Of a stretch of 34,692 nt of DNA, positions 22,492 through 30,976 are shown one piece after another. The notes beneath the pieces were generated by a model. It saw only the letters and a list, made by a program, of their open reading frames with translations. It ran no database searches and was not told where the DNA came from. A program made the position numbers and the translations under genes. Numbering within the stretch: the stretch's first letter is position 1; the number at the start of each line of letters is the position of its first letter. The stretch comes from an uncultured Coriobacteriaceae bacterium (GTDB lineage: Bacteria > Actinomycetota > Coriobacteriia > Coriobacteriales > Atopobiaceae): assembly GCA_902793195.1 (NCBI GenBank), contig CADBCS010000029.1, positions 1-34,692 of the forward strand, read 5' to 3'.

Positions 22492-25053
22492 ATGATGACT
22501 GAAGCAGACGCCTATATGCACGGATCGCTTGGTGCGCTCGCGCCAGACTTTGAGGCAGGCGAGGATCCGATAGACGGCGAGGAGGCACTCGAGCGTTTCG
22601 TGGAGTGGGTCGAGGCACGCGGGTTGGAGCTTTGGGACCACCAGGAGGAGGCATTGCTTTCTCTGGCAATGGGTAACCACGTGATCCTTGGCACCCCCAC
22701 CGGATCCGGCAAGTCGCTCGTTGCGCTGGGAATGTGCTTCATCGCCCTGTGTGCCGACTATACCTCGTACTACACTGCACCCATAAAAGCATTGGTCAGC
22801 GAGAAGTTCTTTGACTTGGTTGAGATATTCGGCCGGGAGAGTGTGGGCATGATCACGGGCGACGTCTCCATAAACGCCGGTGCCCCGGTGGTGTGCTGCA
22901 CGGCCGAGATCTTGGCAAACCAGGCATTGCGCGAAGGCTCAGACACCAGTGTCGCGTGGGCCGTGATGGACGAGTTCCACTATTACGGCGACCCGGACCG
23001 TGGCTGGGCCTGGCAGGTGCCTCTGCTCGCGCTGCCATATACGAAGTTCCTCCTCATGAGCGCAACGCTCGGTGACGTGACTTCCATAGCGAAGTCGCTG
23101 AGCGAGCGCACGAAAACCGACGTGGACCTCGTGCTGGATGCAAAGCGTCCGGTGCCGCTCACCTACGACTTTGTCGAGACATCCCTTGAGGCCACGGTGA
23201 AACTCGCGCTGCGTGCGGGTGATGCCCCCATATATATCGTGCACTTCGCCCAGGATGCCGCCCTAAAGAGCGCGCAGGCACTGGCCAGTTACGGCGTGTC
23301 CTCGCGTGAGCAGCGAGATGCCATACGAGCCGCGTGCAAGGGGACGCGATTCTCGACTGCGTTTGGCAAGACGCTCCAACGCCTGCTGCATACCGGTGTG
23401 GGGGTCCATCATGCGGGTATGCTGCCACGCTACCGGCTGCTCGTGGAGAAGCTGGCGCAGCAGGGATTGCTACCCGTGATCTGCGGCACCGACACGCTAG
23501 GCGTTGGCATCAACGTTCCCATCCACTCCGTCTTGCGTACGGCCCTAGCCGAATACGACGGCCGCAGGCAACGCAGGCTCAATGCGCGTGAGTTTCATCA
23601 GATTGCCGGTCGGGCAGGACGTGCAGGTTACGACACCGAGGGCGTAGTCATCGCGCAGGCGACAGAATACGATGTGGAGAAGGCAAAGGCGCTCGCAAAG
23701 GCGGGCGGAGACCCCAAGAGGGCACGAAAGATTCGCGTGAGCAAGCCACCCGAGGGATTTGTGGGCTGGAACCGTTCGACGTTCGACCGATTGGTGTCAT
23801 CGGATCCCGAGCCATTGCGTCCGCGCATGAAGATAACCCATTCCATGGTTCTTGCCGAGGTGTGTCAGGGCGGTGACGCGCTCGAACGCGTGAGGCAGCT
23901 CATAGACGCATCCGCACAGACGGACGAACAGAAGGACGAGTTGCGCACGCGCACCGACGAGATCTTCGCGACCCTCATGGACGCGGGTGTGGTCGTTCGG
24001 GAGGAGCTCGACGGAGTAGTCGACTACTACACAACCGTCGACGTGCCAGACGACTTTGCACTCGACCAGCCACTCTCACCATTCCTGCTTGCCGCGCTAG
24101 AGTTGCTTGACAGGGACGGCGACACGTATGCGCTCGATGCCATCTCGCTCGTGGAGGCGACGCTCGAGGACCCCTACCAGATTCTTCGGGCGCAGGAGCG
24201 TGCTGCCCGCAACGAGGCGATGGCGCGCATGAAGGCCGACGGGGTTGACTACGAGGAGCGTATGGAACGTCTGCAGGAGGTCACGTATCCCAAACCGCTC
24301 GAGGAGCTCATTGATGCCGCATTCGCACAGTATTGCGAGCAGGTGCCTTGGGCAAACGACTATGAGCCTAGGCCCAAGTCCGTGTTGCGAGACATGTTGG
24401 AGACCGCGTCGGACTTTAAGGGTTACGTCCAGCGTTGTCAGATCGCGCGTGCGGAGGGTATCCTGTTGCGCTATCTGTCCGAGGCGTATAGGGCGCTCGA
24501 TCGCACGCTGCCGCTCGACAAGCGCGATGAGCGACTGGAGGGCATAATCGCGTGGCTGGGTCTGGTCGTAAGGTCGGTGGACTCTAGCCTTGTGGACGAG
24601 TGGGCGAGGGCGGGAAAGATCGACGAGGAGGCTATCGCGCCCCCTGCCACGGCTGACGAGGTCGTTCGCGACCGCCGGGCGATTACGTTGTTGGTTCGCA
24701 ACGCCCTCTTCGCCCGCGTGAGACTTGCGGCCCACGACGACGCAAAGGCATTGGGGGAGCTGGACGCAGACTGGGGTTGGCGGGCGCTTCGCTGGAAGGC
24801 CGTGCTGGATGCGTACTACGACCAGCACGAGGAGGTGCTTCTGGACGCCGATGCACGCTCGAGCACATATCTGATCATCGACGACGAGGACGAGCGTGCC
24901 GGCCATGTGTGGCATGTTCGCCAGACATTCCACGACTCAGAGGGCGACCACGACTTTGGCATAGCGGCAGACGTCGACTTGGATGCCACGCAGGAGTCGG
25001 GAAGCGTCGTATTCGACAACTACCGCGTCGGATTCGTCGAGGACCTGCTTTAG
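22492..25053 (+). CDS. DEAD/DEAH-box RNA helicase, Ski2/Mtr4-like with DUF3516-type C-terminus
   Basis: The ~853-residue protein has a full superfamily 2 motor: motif I TPTGSGKS (about residue 68), motif II MDEFH (about 159), motif III LLMSATLGD, and motif VI QIAGRAGRAGYDTEG. After the motor come about 450 residues matching the actinobacterial DUF3516 region, ending VFDNYRVGFVEDLL. Likely an ATP-dependent RNA helicase in RNA turnover, by analogy with Ski2-like proteins; the bacterial role is not established. The start is uncertain: ATG 22492 or 22495 after GGGAG, GTG 22471 after AGGGAG, or the upstream ATG 22441. The C-terminus is rich in acidic residues. Confidence 0.88.
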   Translation: MMTEADAYMHGSLGALAPDFEAGEDPIDGEEALERFVEWVEARGLELWDHQEEALLSLAMGNHVILGTPTGSGKSLVALGMCFIALCADYTSYYTAPIKALVSEKFFDLVEIFGRESVGMITGDVSINAGAPVVCCTAEILANQALREGSDTSVAWAVMDEFHYYGDPDRGWAWQVPLLALPYTKFLLMSATLGDVTSIAKSLSERTKTDVDLVLDAKRPVPLTYDFVETSLEATVKLALRAGDAPIYIVHFAQDAALKSAQALASYGVSSREQRDAIRAACKGTRFSTAFGKTLQRLLHTGVGVHHAGMLPRYRLLVEKLAQQGLLPVICGTDTLGVGINVPIHSVLRTALAEYDGRRQRRLNAREFHQIAGRAGRAGYDTEGVVIAQATEYDVEKAKALAKAGGDPKRARKIRVSKPPEGFVGWNRSTFDRLVSSDPEPLRPRMKITHSMVLAEVCQGGDALERVRQLIDASAQTDEQKDELRTRTDEIFATLMDAGVVVREELDGVVDYYTTVDVPDDFALDQPLSPFLLAALELLDRDGDTYALDAISLVEATLEDPYQILRAQERAARNEAMARMKADGVDYEERMERLQEVTYPKPLEELIDAAFAQYCEQVPWANDYEPRPKSVLRDMLETASDFKGYVQRCQIARAEGILLRYLSEAYRALDRTLPLDKRDERLEGIIAWLGLVVRSVDSSLVDEWARAGKIDEEAIAPPATADEVVRDRRAITLLVRNALFARVRLAAHDDAKALGELDADWGWRALRWKAVLDAYYDQHEEVLLDADARSSTYLIIDDEDERAGHVWHVRQTFHDSEGDHDFGIAADVDLDATQESGSVVFDNYRVGFVEDLL

Positions 25054-25201
25054 AGGGGGTGCCACGGGACGATTGGCGGTGTGCGTGATACCAAGAAAGA
25101 CGTATGTGGCTCTCGGATACCGCTTGCAAAGTGACATCGGGCCTTGCGTCATTATCACCTGTGCTTCATGGTAGACTCAACTTGGAAGAGGAGTGATAGG
25201 C

Positions 25202-25831
25202 ATGAAGGATGCTCAGGAACGCGATCACAAGCGAGCGGGTGACAAGACGCGCAAAAGCGCACTCACGCGAAGACGGATAATGATCAATGCGTCCAAGCTC
25301 ATGGTGGAGCGAGGCAGCACCTCCTTTCTCATGAGCGAGGTGTCGGACCTGTGCTTCATGTCGAAGGGTGCGTTGTACTACTATTTCGAGGACCGCGAAG
25401 ACCTGATACAGGCAATCTTCGATGAGGCAATCGCCGACTTGGTGGATGCCATCGACAACGCGGTCAGTCGCTCGGAGACGGCCGATAAGGCTCTTCGTGC
25501 GGTATGCAGCGAGTATGCCAGTCGCGTGAGCGCGGGAAGTCCCCTGGCCCTCGCTCTCATGAACGAGCTCATATGTGATCGCAAAAGATCGAGCAACGAC
25601 GAGAACGTTAGCCTCAAGCACATCGTTGACGTGGTTGCAGACTTGCTCGAGAAGGGAAAGGACGAGGGAGTCGTCCGCAGGGATGTGGACGCTCAGCTGG
25701 CCGCGATCTCGGTGTGCGGTGGATTCGCCTTTGCGGCTGTGGAGGCCTACGACGGGAATGGTTCCACGGACGTCTTTACCTCCAGTCTGCTGAGGCTCAT
25801 TGTGGACGGAATCGGACCCCAACAAGACTGA
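25202..25831 (+). CDS. TetR-family transcriptional regulator
   Basis: The 209-residue protein has a TetR N-terminal DNA-binding domain (TRRRIMINASKLMVERGS, LCFMSKGALYYYFEDREDLI) and a variable helical ligand domain. The ATG at 25202 follows GAGGAG; a GTG three codons upstream is possible. It lies 48 bases ahead of an alcohol dehydrogenase gene and probably forms an operon with it and the cupin gene, so it likely controls them. The inducer is unknown. Confidence 0.88.
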   Translation: MKDAQERDHKRAGDKTRKSALTRRRIMINASKLMVERGSTSFLMSEVSDLCFMSKGALYYYFEDREDLIQAIFDEAIADLVDAIDNAVSRSETADKALRAVCSEYASRVSAGSPLALALMNELICDRKRSSNDENVSLKHIVDVVADLLEKGKDEGVVRRDVDAQLAAISVCGGFAFAAVEAYDGNGSTDVFTSSLLRLIVDGIGPQQD

Positions 25832-25879
25832 GCCCAACCCTCATTCGTGTACACGGCTCGTTCGAAGGGAGCTGAATCG

Positions 25880-26983
25880 ATGAACTACTATATGCCGACA
25901 CGTCTGTACTGTGGAAGCGATTGCGTAAGGCAGCACGCAAAGGAGCTCTATGCACTCGGGGACTGTTGTCTGGTGGTAACGGAAGGCCAGGCGGCGAAGG
26001 CGAGCGGCGCCCTCGATGACGTGAGCGAGGTGCTCTCCCAGGGCGGTGTGAGGCGCTTCGTATGGGAAGGGGTCACGCCTAATCCGCCAGTCGCAAATTG
26101 CATGGAGGCGGGCAGGCGCTTTGCCAGCGAGGGCGTGAGGTACGTGGTTGGCATCGGCGGTGGATCGGCACTCGATGCCGCCAAGGCTGTGGCCGTGTTC
26201 GCTGCAAACCCCACTCTCGACGAGGCTGGCTTCTATGCGTTCGCGTGGGACGTCGACCCGCTTCCCATCGTGCTGGTGGGCACGACCGCAGGCACGGGCA
26301 GCGAGGTCACCAAGGTGTCGGTGCTCACAGACAGTGTCGCACGCAAGCACAGCATTCATGACGACCGTCTGTATGCCACGCTCTCATTTGGCGATAGCAC
26401 CTATACGCATTCATGTCCGTCAGCCGTAACTCTCTCGTGTGGCGTCGACGTCATCGCGCATGCCACCGAAAGCTACTTTAGTCACAAGGCCGACGAGGTC
26501 TCACGTGCCTTTGCAATACGTGCGACAATGCTGGCAATCGACCCACTCACCCATGCAATGCAGGGTGCCGAGCTCAACGATGAGCAGCGTCGGCAATTGT
26601 ACGAGGCATCGATTCTGGGTGGCCTCGCCATCAACACAACGGGCACCTGCTTCCCCCACAATGTCGGTTACTACCTAACCGAAAACTACGGCGTACCGCA
26701 TGGGTTTGCCTGTGCGATATTCCTCCCGCAGATGATCTCGTGCGTGCGTAGCTTCGACGAGGAGTATGCGAATGCGTTCTTCCGTCAGGTTGGCATTGAC
26801 GAGGAATCATTCTGCGACCTGGTAAGGGGCTGCGTGCCCAAATACGACATCACCATGACCGACGCACAGATCCAGCAGGGCCTGCCTCGTTGGGAGAACA
26901 ATGGGTCGGTGCAAAACACCAGAGCCAGCGTCTCGGTGGAGGACATCCACAAGATGCTGTTGCACCTGTTCGCAAGGCAATAG
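25880..26983 (+). CDS. Iron-containing alcohol dehydrogenase
   Basis: The 367-residue protein has the nucleotide-binding GIGGGSALDAAKA and the family block TTAGTGSEVTKVSV. Metal ligands fit the Asp and His of CGVDVIAHATESY and the histidines of FPHNVGYYL and GVPHGF. Such enzymes reduce aldehydes or oxidise alcohols with NAD(P). The ATG follows GAAGGGAG. The region from the start to the cupin gene is tightly packed (18 bases to the next start). The substrate cannot be told from sequence. Confidence 0.9.
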   Translation: MNYYMPTRLYCGSDCVRQHAKELYALGDCCLVVTEGQAAKASGALDDVSEVLSQGGVRRFVWEGVTPNPPVANCMEAGRRFASEGVRYVVGIGGGSALDAAKAVAVFAANPTLDEAGFYAFAWDVDPLPIVLVGTTAGTGSEVTKVSVLTDSVARKHSIHDDRLYATLSFGDSTYTHSCPSAVTLSCGVDVIAHATESYFSHKADEVSRAFAIRATMLAIDPLTHAMQGAELNDEQRRQLYEASILGGLAINTTGTCFPHNVGYYLTENYGVPHGFACAIFLPQMISCVRSFDEEYANAFFRQVGIDEESFCDLVRGCVPKYDITMTDAQIQQGLPRWENNGSVQNTRASVSVEDIHKMLLHLFARQ

Positions 26984-27001
26984 GGAAAGGGGAGTGCAAA
27001 C

Positions 27002-27346
27002 ATGCTCAGGAAGAAGGAAGCGCAGGCAGTCGAGAGCAAGAACATTCGCGGTGGCATCGGTGAGGTGGAGATGCACAAGATATGCGAGAGCGTCGACGAG
27101 CTCTATGGCAAGGGCAGGCTGTTCAATCGCATGATCGTTGCGCCGGGCAACAGCATTGGCGAGCACAAGCACGAGGGCGACAATGAGATTTTCTATTTCC
27201 TCTCGGGCACCGGCGAGTACAACGACAACGGGACCATCGTGACCGTGGGCCCCGGCGACACGACCGTGTGCAACGACGGCGAAATGCACGGCCTGGTCAA
27301 CACCGGTGACGTGCCTCTGGAGTTCATCGCACTCATCCTGTACTAG
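27002..27346 (+). CDS. Small cupin-domain protein (114 aa)
   Basis: A single cupin fold is indicated by motif 1 (HKHEGDNEIFYFLSGTGEY, with two His and a Glu for metal binding) and motif 2 (GPGDTTVCNDGEMHGL, with the last His). The start follows GGGGAG at 7 bases. It ends the TetR-dehydrogenase operon and is closed by a strong hairpin. An isomerase or a metabolite sensor is possible; no specific activity can be assigned. Confidence 0.88.
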   Translation: MLRKKEAQAVESKNIRGGIGEVEMHKICESVDELYGKGRLFNRMIVAPGNSIGEHKHEGDNEIFYFLSGTGEYNDNGTIVTVGPGDTTVCNDGEMHGLVNTGDVPLEFIALILY

Positions 27347-27367
27347 CGTTTCATAACGATGAATTGG

Positions 27368-27404
27368 ATGCCACCCACGGCGGTAAGGATGCCGTGGGTG
27401 GCAT
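27368..27404 (+). terminator. Terminator after the cupin gene
   Basis: ATGCCACCCACGGC and GCCGTGGGTGGCAT make a perfect 14-bp stem with a 9-base loop, followed by TCGTCTTT. It begins 21 bases after the stop codon. Confidence 0.88.
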
Positions 27405-27431
27405 TCGTCTTTGGTGCGAAGTGGTTACTTG

Positions 27432-27484
27432 ACCATCGGGGACCGTCCCTTTTGGACTAGTCCGTCGGGGACGGTCCCCGACGG
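27432..27484. repeat. REP-like palindromic element
   Basis: CCGTCGGGGA (27462-27471) and TCCCCGACGG (27475-27484) form a perfect 10-bp dyad with a 3-base loop, preceded by a related GGGGACCGTCCC (27438-27449). The sequence shares the GGGGAC/GTCCC theme with the element near 5784. No transposase gene is nearby. Confidence 0.5.
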
Positions 27485-27499
27485 ATGATAATTCCTAAC

Positions 27500-27535
27500 C
27501 CTAAGCTTTAGCTCTACCATCAACCTAAGCTTTAG
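27500..27535. promoter_or_regulatory. Two direct repeats CCTAAGCTTTAG upstream of the RCC1-like gene
   Basis: Identical 12-base sequences at 27500-27511 and 27524-27535 are 24 bases apart, in an AT-rich patch 126-161 bases before the start codon. The spacing of about two helical turns suits a dimeric or cooperative regulator. The rest of the 315-base gap holds the cupin terminator and the REP-like element and no gene. Confidence 0.4.
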
Positions 27536-27661
27536 ACTACCAACGTATTTGCGGTGTCAAAGAGATGAAGGCAGCGGTTCGGGCTTGTATGTAGCTGCCA
27601 CCAAGCACAGTCACGTCATGTGGTAATTTAAGAACGATTAAAACCTCGGCTGGAGGCACAC

Positions 27662-29095
27662 ATGAACCACGAGGATATCCTCAGGCAGGCAACACGCTCG
27701 GCTCTCATGCAGACCGGTGTTGGCGTACTGCGAAATCCGCATGCATTCGTCGGGGCGATTTCCGACTTCATGCAGGACCCGAACTGCCCTGAAATGACGG
27801 TTCTCTATGCATGCTGCGATGAAGAAATGCTGCGCCCATACGTGGAGGTGACGAGTGGACGTGCGGCAGGCAAACTCGAACAGGCCGCAAAGCGGGTGGA
27901 GTGCTACCTGAACGAGATTCGTCGCGTACGAGGTGAGGATGCGCATATCATCGCCTGGGGTATCGCTCGCGGCATGGCCGATTACCTGTACGTTGGCGAG
28001 CTGAGGTTCATTGACGACGAGGTAGCCAGACATAAGGCCGAGGAGGAAAGGCGCAAAGCCGAGGAGGAAAGGCGCAGAGCCGAGGAGGAGACACGGAAGC
28101 GTAGGAAGCTCATCTTGGTCGTTTGTGGAATCGTCGCGGTGGCATGTGCGGTCTTCTTCATGCTTCCTCGCATCACAGCGCCTGTCTCCGAAAACCCACC
28201 AGAGCAAAAAGAGACCGAATCTTCAACGACGAATGACTCCACAACGACGATTGACTCTATTGTCCGAGACACAACAGAACCTAGCGCGAATGCGGTGACC
28301 GCGATCTCGGCCGGAAGTTACCATACCGTTGCCCTGCTGGCAGATGGCAGCGTTATGGCAACAGGCCTAAACAAATCCGGTCAGTGCGACGTATCATTCA
28401 TGCGCAATGTCGTAGCCGTCTCGGCGGGGGGATACCACACCGTCGCACTCAACAAAGACGGAAGTGTGGAGGCAGTGGGCAAGAACGACGACGGCCAGTG
28501 TAACGTATCGGGATGGCGAAATATCGTGGCTGTTTCGGCAGGATGGTCGCACACCATCGCGCTGCGTTCCGACGGCACCGTGGTCGCCACAGGGAACAAT
28601 GACTACGGCCAGTGCAATGTCTCGGGCTGGCAGGATGTGGTGGCCGTCTCGGCGGGAGAAAACTACTCCATGGCCCTGAAGAGCGATGGAACCGTGGTGG
28701 CGAAGGGCTATAACGAAGATGGCAGATGCGATGTGTCGGGTTGGAGAAACGCGACGCTCGTTGACGCGGGGGACAAGCATGCCGTAGCGCTTCTCGACAA
28801 TGGTACTGTGGTCGCAACGGGCGAAGGCGATTACGGAGAGTGCAATGTAACAAGTTGGAGGAACGTTAAGGACGTCTCGGCTGGACGACACTTTACCGTC
28901 GCACTCCTTGACGATGGCACCGTGGTCGCAAAGGGAAACAACGACGACGGTCGATGCAGCGTCTCGGGTTGGCGTAATGTGAAGGCCGTGTCGGCGGGAC
29001 GTCGTCACACTGTCGCGCTCCTCGAGGACGGCACCGTCGTAGCCGCAGGCGAAAACGACTACGGCGAGTGTGACGTTTCCAGCTGGGGTGCATAG
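27662..29095 (+). CDS. Membrane protein with seven-repeat RCC1-like beta-propeller
   Basis: The 477-residue protein has an unrecognised helical N-terminal domain (residues 1-120, with PNCPEMTVLYACCDEEML). A charged coiled-coil built on KAEEERR repeats (about 122-145) and one transmembrane helix (LILVVCGIVAVACAVFFML, about 150-170) follow. After a Thr/Ser/Glu-rich linker come seven repeats of 38 residues: VSAGxxHTVALxxDGTVVAxGxNDxGxCNVSGWRNVxA. Seven units fit a closed RCC1-type propeller. Given the charge distribution, the propeller is probably outside and the N-terminal domain inside. The ATG follows GGAGG. A ligand-sensing or adhesive role is possible but not shown. No partner gene is adjacent. 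Confidence 0.85.
   Translation: MNHEDILRQATRSALMQTGVGVLRNPHAFVGAISDFMQDPNCPEMTVLYACCDEEMLRPYVEVTSGRAAGKLEQAAKRVECYLNEIRRVRGEDAHIIAWGIARGMADYLYVGELRFIDDEVARHKAEEERRKAEEERRRAEEETRKRRKLILVVCGIVAVACAVFFMLPRITAPVSENPPEQKETESSTTNDSTTTIDSIVRDTTEPSANAVTAISAGSYHTVALLADGSVMATGLNKSGQCDVSFMRNVVAVSAGGYHTVALNKDGSVEAVGKNDDGQCNVSGWRNIVAVSAGWSHTIALRSDGTVVATGNNDYGQCNVSGWQDVVAVSAGENYSMALKSDGTVVAKGYNEDGRCDVSGWRNATLVDAGDKHAVALLDNGTVVATGEGDYGECNVTSWRNVKDVSAGRHFTVALLDDGTVVAKGNNDDGRCSVSGWRNVKAVSAGRRHTVALLEDGTVVAAGENDYGECDVSSWGA
28304..29092 (+). repeat. Seven tandem 114-base repeats encoding RCC1-like blades
   Basis: Each unit starts with VSAG (or ISAG/VDAG) and ends with a Cys-x-Val-Ser-Gly-Trp-like strand. The last unit is 35 residues and ends the protein. 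Units have diverged at the DNA level but keep identical length, which points to structural constraint. Confidence 0.88.
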
Positions 29096-29242
29096 CTCGA
29101 TTTACAAAACGGCGATGCGCGTCTTCCCAAGAGACGAGTAACCTCTCTCGACCAATTCTGCAATTTCAAAAAAAGGGAGACGAGGCGCAACATAGTGCCG
29201 TACTATATGCAGCACACACGGCAAGCGACTGGGGAGGCGACC

Positions 29243-29902
29243 ATGAGCGTCGACTTCAAGCGTATGGCGGAACATGACTCTTCGGGATTCGTCCTGTTGG
29301 CGGACTACGTTCCGTCCATCGTGCAGGAGATTCGCTATTACTCAACATACAACTTCGTGGGCGATCGCATTGATGGTTACGAGGAACCGTGTGCTCTCAT
29401 CACTCGTGAGGCAGCACGGGCGGTCAAGTATGTGGCAGGCGAGATGGCGGCACGCGGATATCGTCTGAAGGTGTTTGACACATACCGGCCTGCCACGGCA
29501 GTCCGACACTTCGTTTTGTGGGGCATAGAGGACCTTGACCTGCGCATGAAGCCCTTCTTCTATCCAGACCTCGACAAGACCAGCCTCTTTCAGTTGGGTT
29601 ACATCGCGAGGCAATCGAGTCACAGCAGGGGTAGCACCATCGACCTCACCTTGCTTGACATGACCACTGGCAAAGAGGTGGACATGGGCAGCCCCTTCGA
29701 CTTCTTTGGTGAGGTGTCGCATCCCGATTACAAGGGCGTGACCGAAGAGCAGTACGAGAATCGAATGGAGCTTCGACATGCCATGATGAGGGCAGGCTTT
29801 GAGCCCATAGACTGCGAGTGGTGGCACTTTACGCTACGTGATGAGCCCTATCCCGACACCTACTTCGATTTTCCCGTCTCAGCACAGTACCTCAGACGCT
29901 AG
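29243..29902 (+). CDS. D-alanyl-D-alanine dipeptidase (VanX/DdpX family)
   Basis: The 219-residue zinc peptidase has the motifs DTYRP (catalytic Arg), SHSRGSTIDLTL (zinc His and Asp) and EWWHFTL (catalytic Glu and zinc His), in the right order and spacing. VanX enzymes cut D-Ala-D-Ala. Chromosomal homologues may recycle peptidoglycan peptides. No signal peptide, so cytoplasmic. I chose ATG 29243 after GGGGAGG; the frame is open 16 codons upstream. No vanH or vanA-like gene is in the window, so glycopeptide resistance should not be assumed. Confidence 0.9.
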   Translation: MSVDFKRMAEHDSSGFVLLADYVPSIVQEIRYYSTYNFVGDRIDGYEEPCALITREAARAVKYVAGEMAARGYRLKVFDTYRPATAVRHFVLWGIEDLDLRMKPFFYPDLDKTSLFQLGYIARQSSHSRGSTIDLTLLDMTTGKEVDMGSPFDFFGEVSHPDYKGVTEEQYENRMELRHAMMRAGFEPIDCEWWHFTLRDEPYPDTYFDFPVSAQYLRR

Positions 29903-30023
29903 GCGGAACACGGCCTGAACCTGCAGCATCGCATCCGCATGCAGAGCCCACGATACAGGCGATGGTCATCGACTCACCGCACCTCCATGCGACAGTCATT
30001 GACAGAACGAGAAAGGTAATCAC

Positions 30024-30845
30024 ATGAGCAGATTCACACTTGGAAATGGTGAAGAGATCTACTACGAGGACACTGGTTCGGGAGAACAGACCATCATCAT
30101 GATGCATGGCTGGTCCAGCAGCCACGAGACCTATTCGCCCTGTGTGCCCGAAATCAGCAAGAAGGCTCGATGCATCACCTACGATCACAGGGGTCATGGC
30201 AACAGCAAGGACGTGAACGGCGACGATGTGACCATGGACACGTTGGCCAGTGATCTCAATGAGCTGATCGAGGGGCTGGGCCTGAGCGACGTAACCTTGC
30301 TCGGATGGTCCATGGGCGCAGGTGTCGCCCTCAACTACATGGAAGAATATGGCTGCGGTGCCCTACGTCAGACGATCCTTTGTGACATGACACCCAAGCA
30401 GCTCAACGACGAGTCTTGGCACCTCGGCCTGTATCAGGGCAAATACACCAAGGAGGATATGGAGAAGGAAGCCACGAAGAGCTTCTACGGTCTATACAAG
30501 AAGTTTGCTGTCGAGGCCATCCCACGGCTCAAGAAGGTGCCGGGGTTCCTCCTTAGGAAGCCGCTCAAGAAGATCCTCGGCGCGTGCGACGAGCAGACCC
30601 TCAAATCGCTTGCGGTTTCCATGAAGACAAAGGATTACCGAGAGAGTGTTGGGCGAATCTCCGTACCGGTACGATACTTCTATGCGGTGCCCGGCTCGTT
30701 GTTCTCGCCAGAGTTGGCCAGTTGGTATGAGGAGCATGTCCACTCGGGCTACGAGGCCGTCGCGTTCGAGGACAGCACACACATGCTGATTGCCGACCAA
30801 CCCGAGAGATTCACGCGGGAGGTGCTGAGGGCACTCGAGAGCTAG
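30024..30845 (+). CDS. Alpha/beta hydrolase
   Basis: The 273-residue protein has the oxyanion block MHGWSSSHETY, the nucleophile elbow GWSMGAG (Ser at residue 96) and the catalytic His in DSTHML (residue 253). The usual acid before it is not obvious, because the segment FYAVPGSLFSPELASW has no Asp at the expected place; a Glu may replace it. A helical cap with many lysines lies between. The ATG follows GAGAAAGG. The substrate is unknown. Confidence 0.85.
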   Translation: MSRFTLGNGEEIYYEDTGSGEQTIIMMHGWSSSHETYSPCVPEISKKARCITYDHRGHGNSKDVNGDDVTMDTLASDLNELIEGLGLSDVTLLGWSMGAGVALNYMEEYGCGALRQTILCDMTPKQLNDESWHLGLYQGKYTKEDMEKEATKSFYGLYKKFAVEAIPRLKKVPGFLLRKPLKKILGACDEQTLKSLAVSMKTKDYRESVGRISVPVRYFYAVPGSLFSPELASWYEEHVHSGYEAVAFEDSTHMLIADQPERFTREVLRALES

Positions 30846-30976
30846 TGCGTCAATTCTCAGGTGCCAGCAGCCTGCCATTCGTGCTAGCCACGAACAGAAT
30901 GCGACCCATAACCGATATCACATGAGAGCTCTCTGACACTTCGCTATGCTAAGACTCACTCCGACGAAAGGATTGG

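Noticed and set aside
28304..29092. Regular 114-base repetition, considered as a CRISPR-like array
   Set aside because: The repetition is in frame, codes for RCC1-like blades and has no constant repeat/variable spacer structure.
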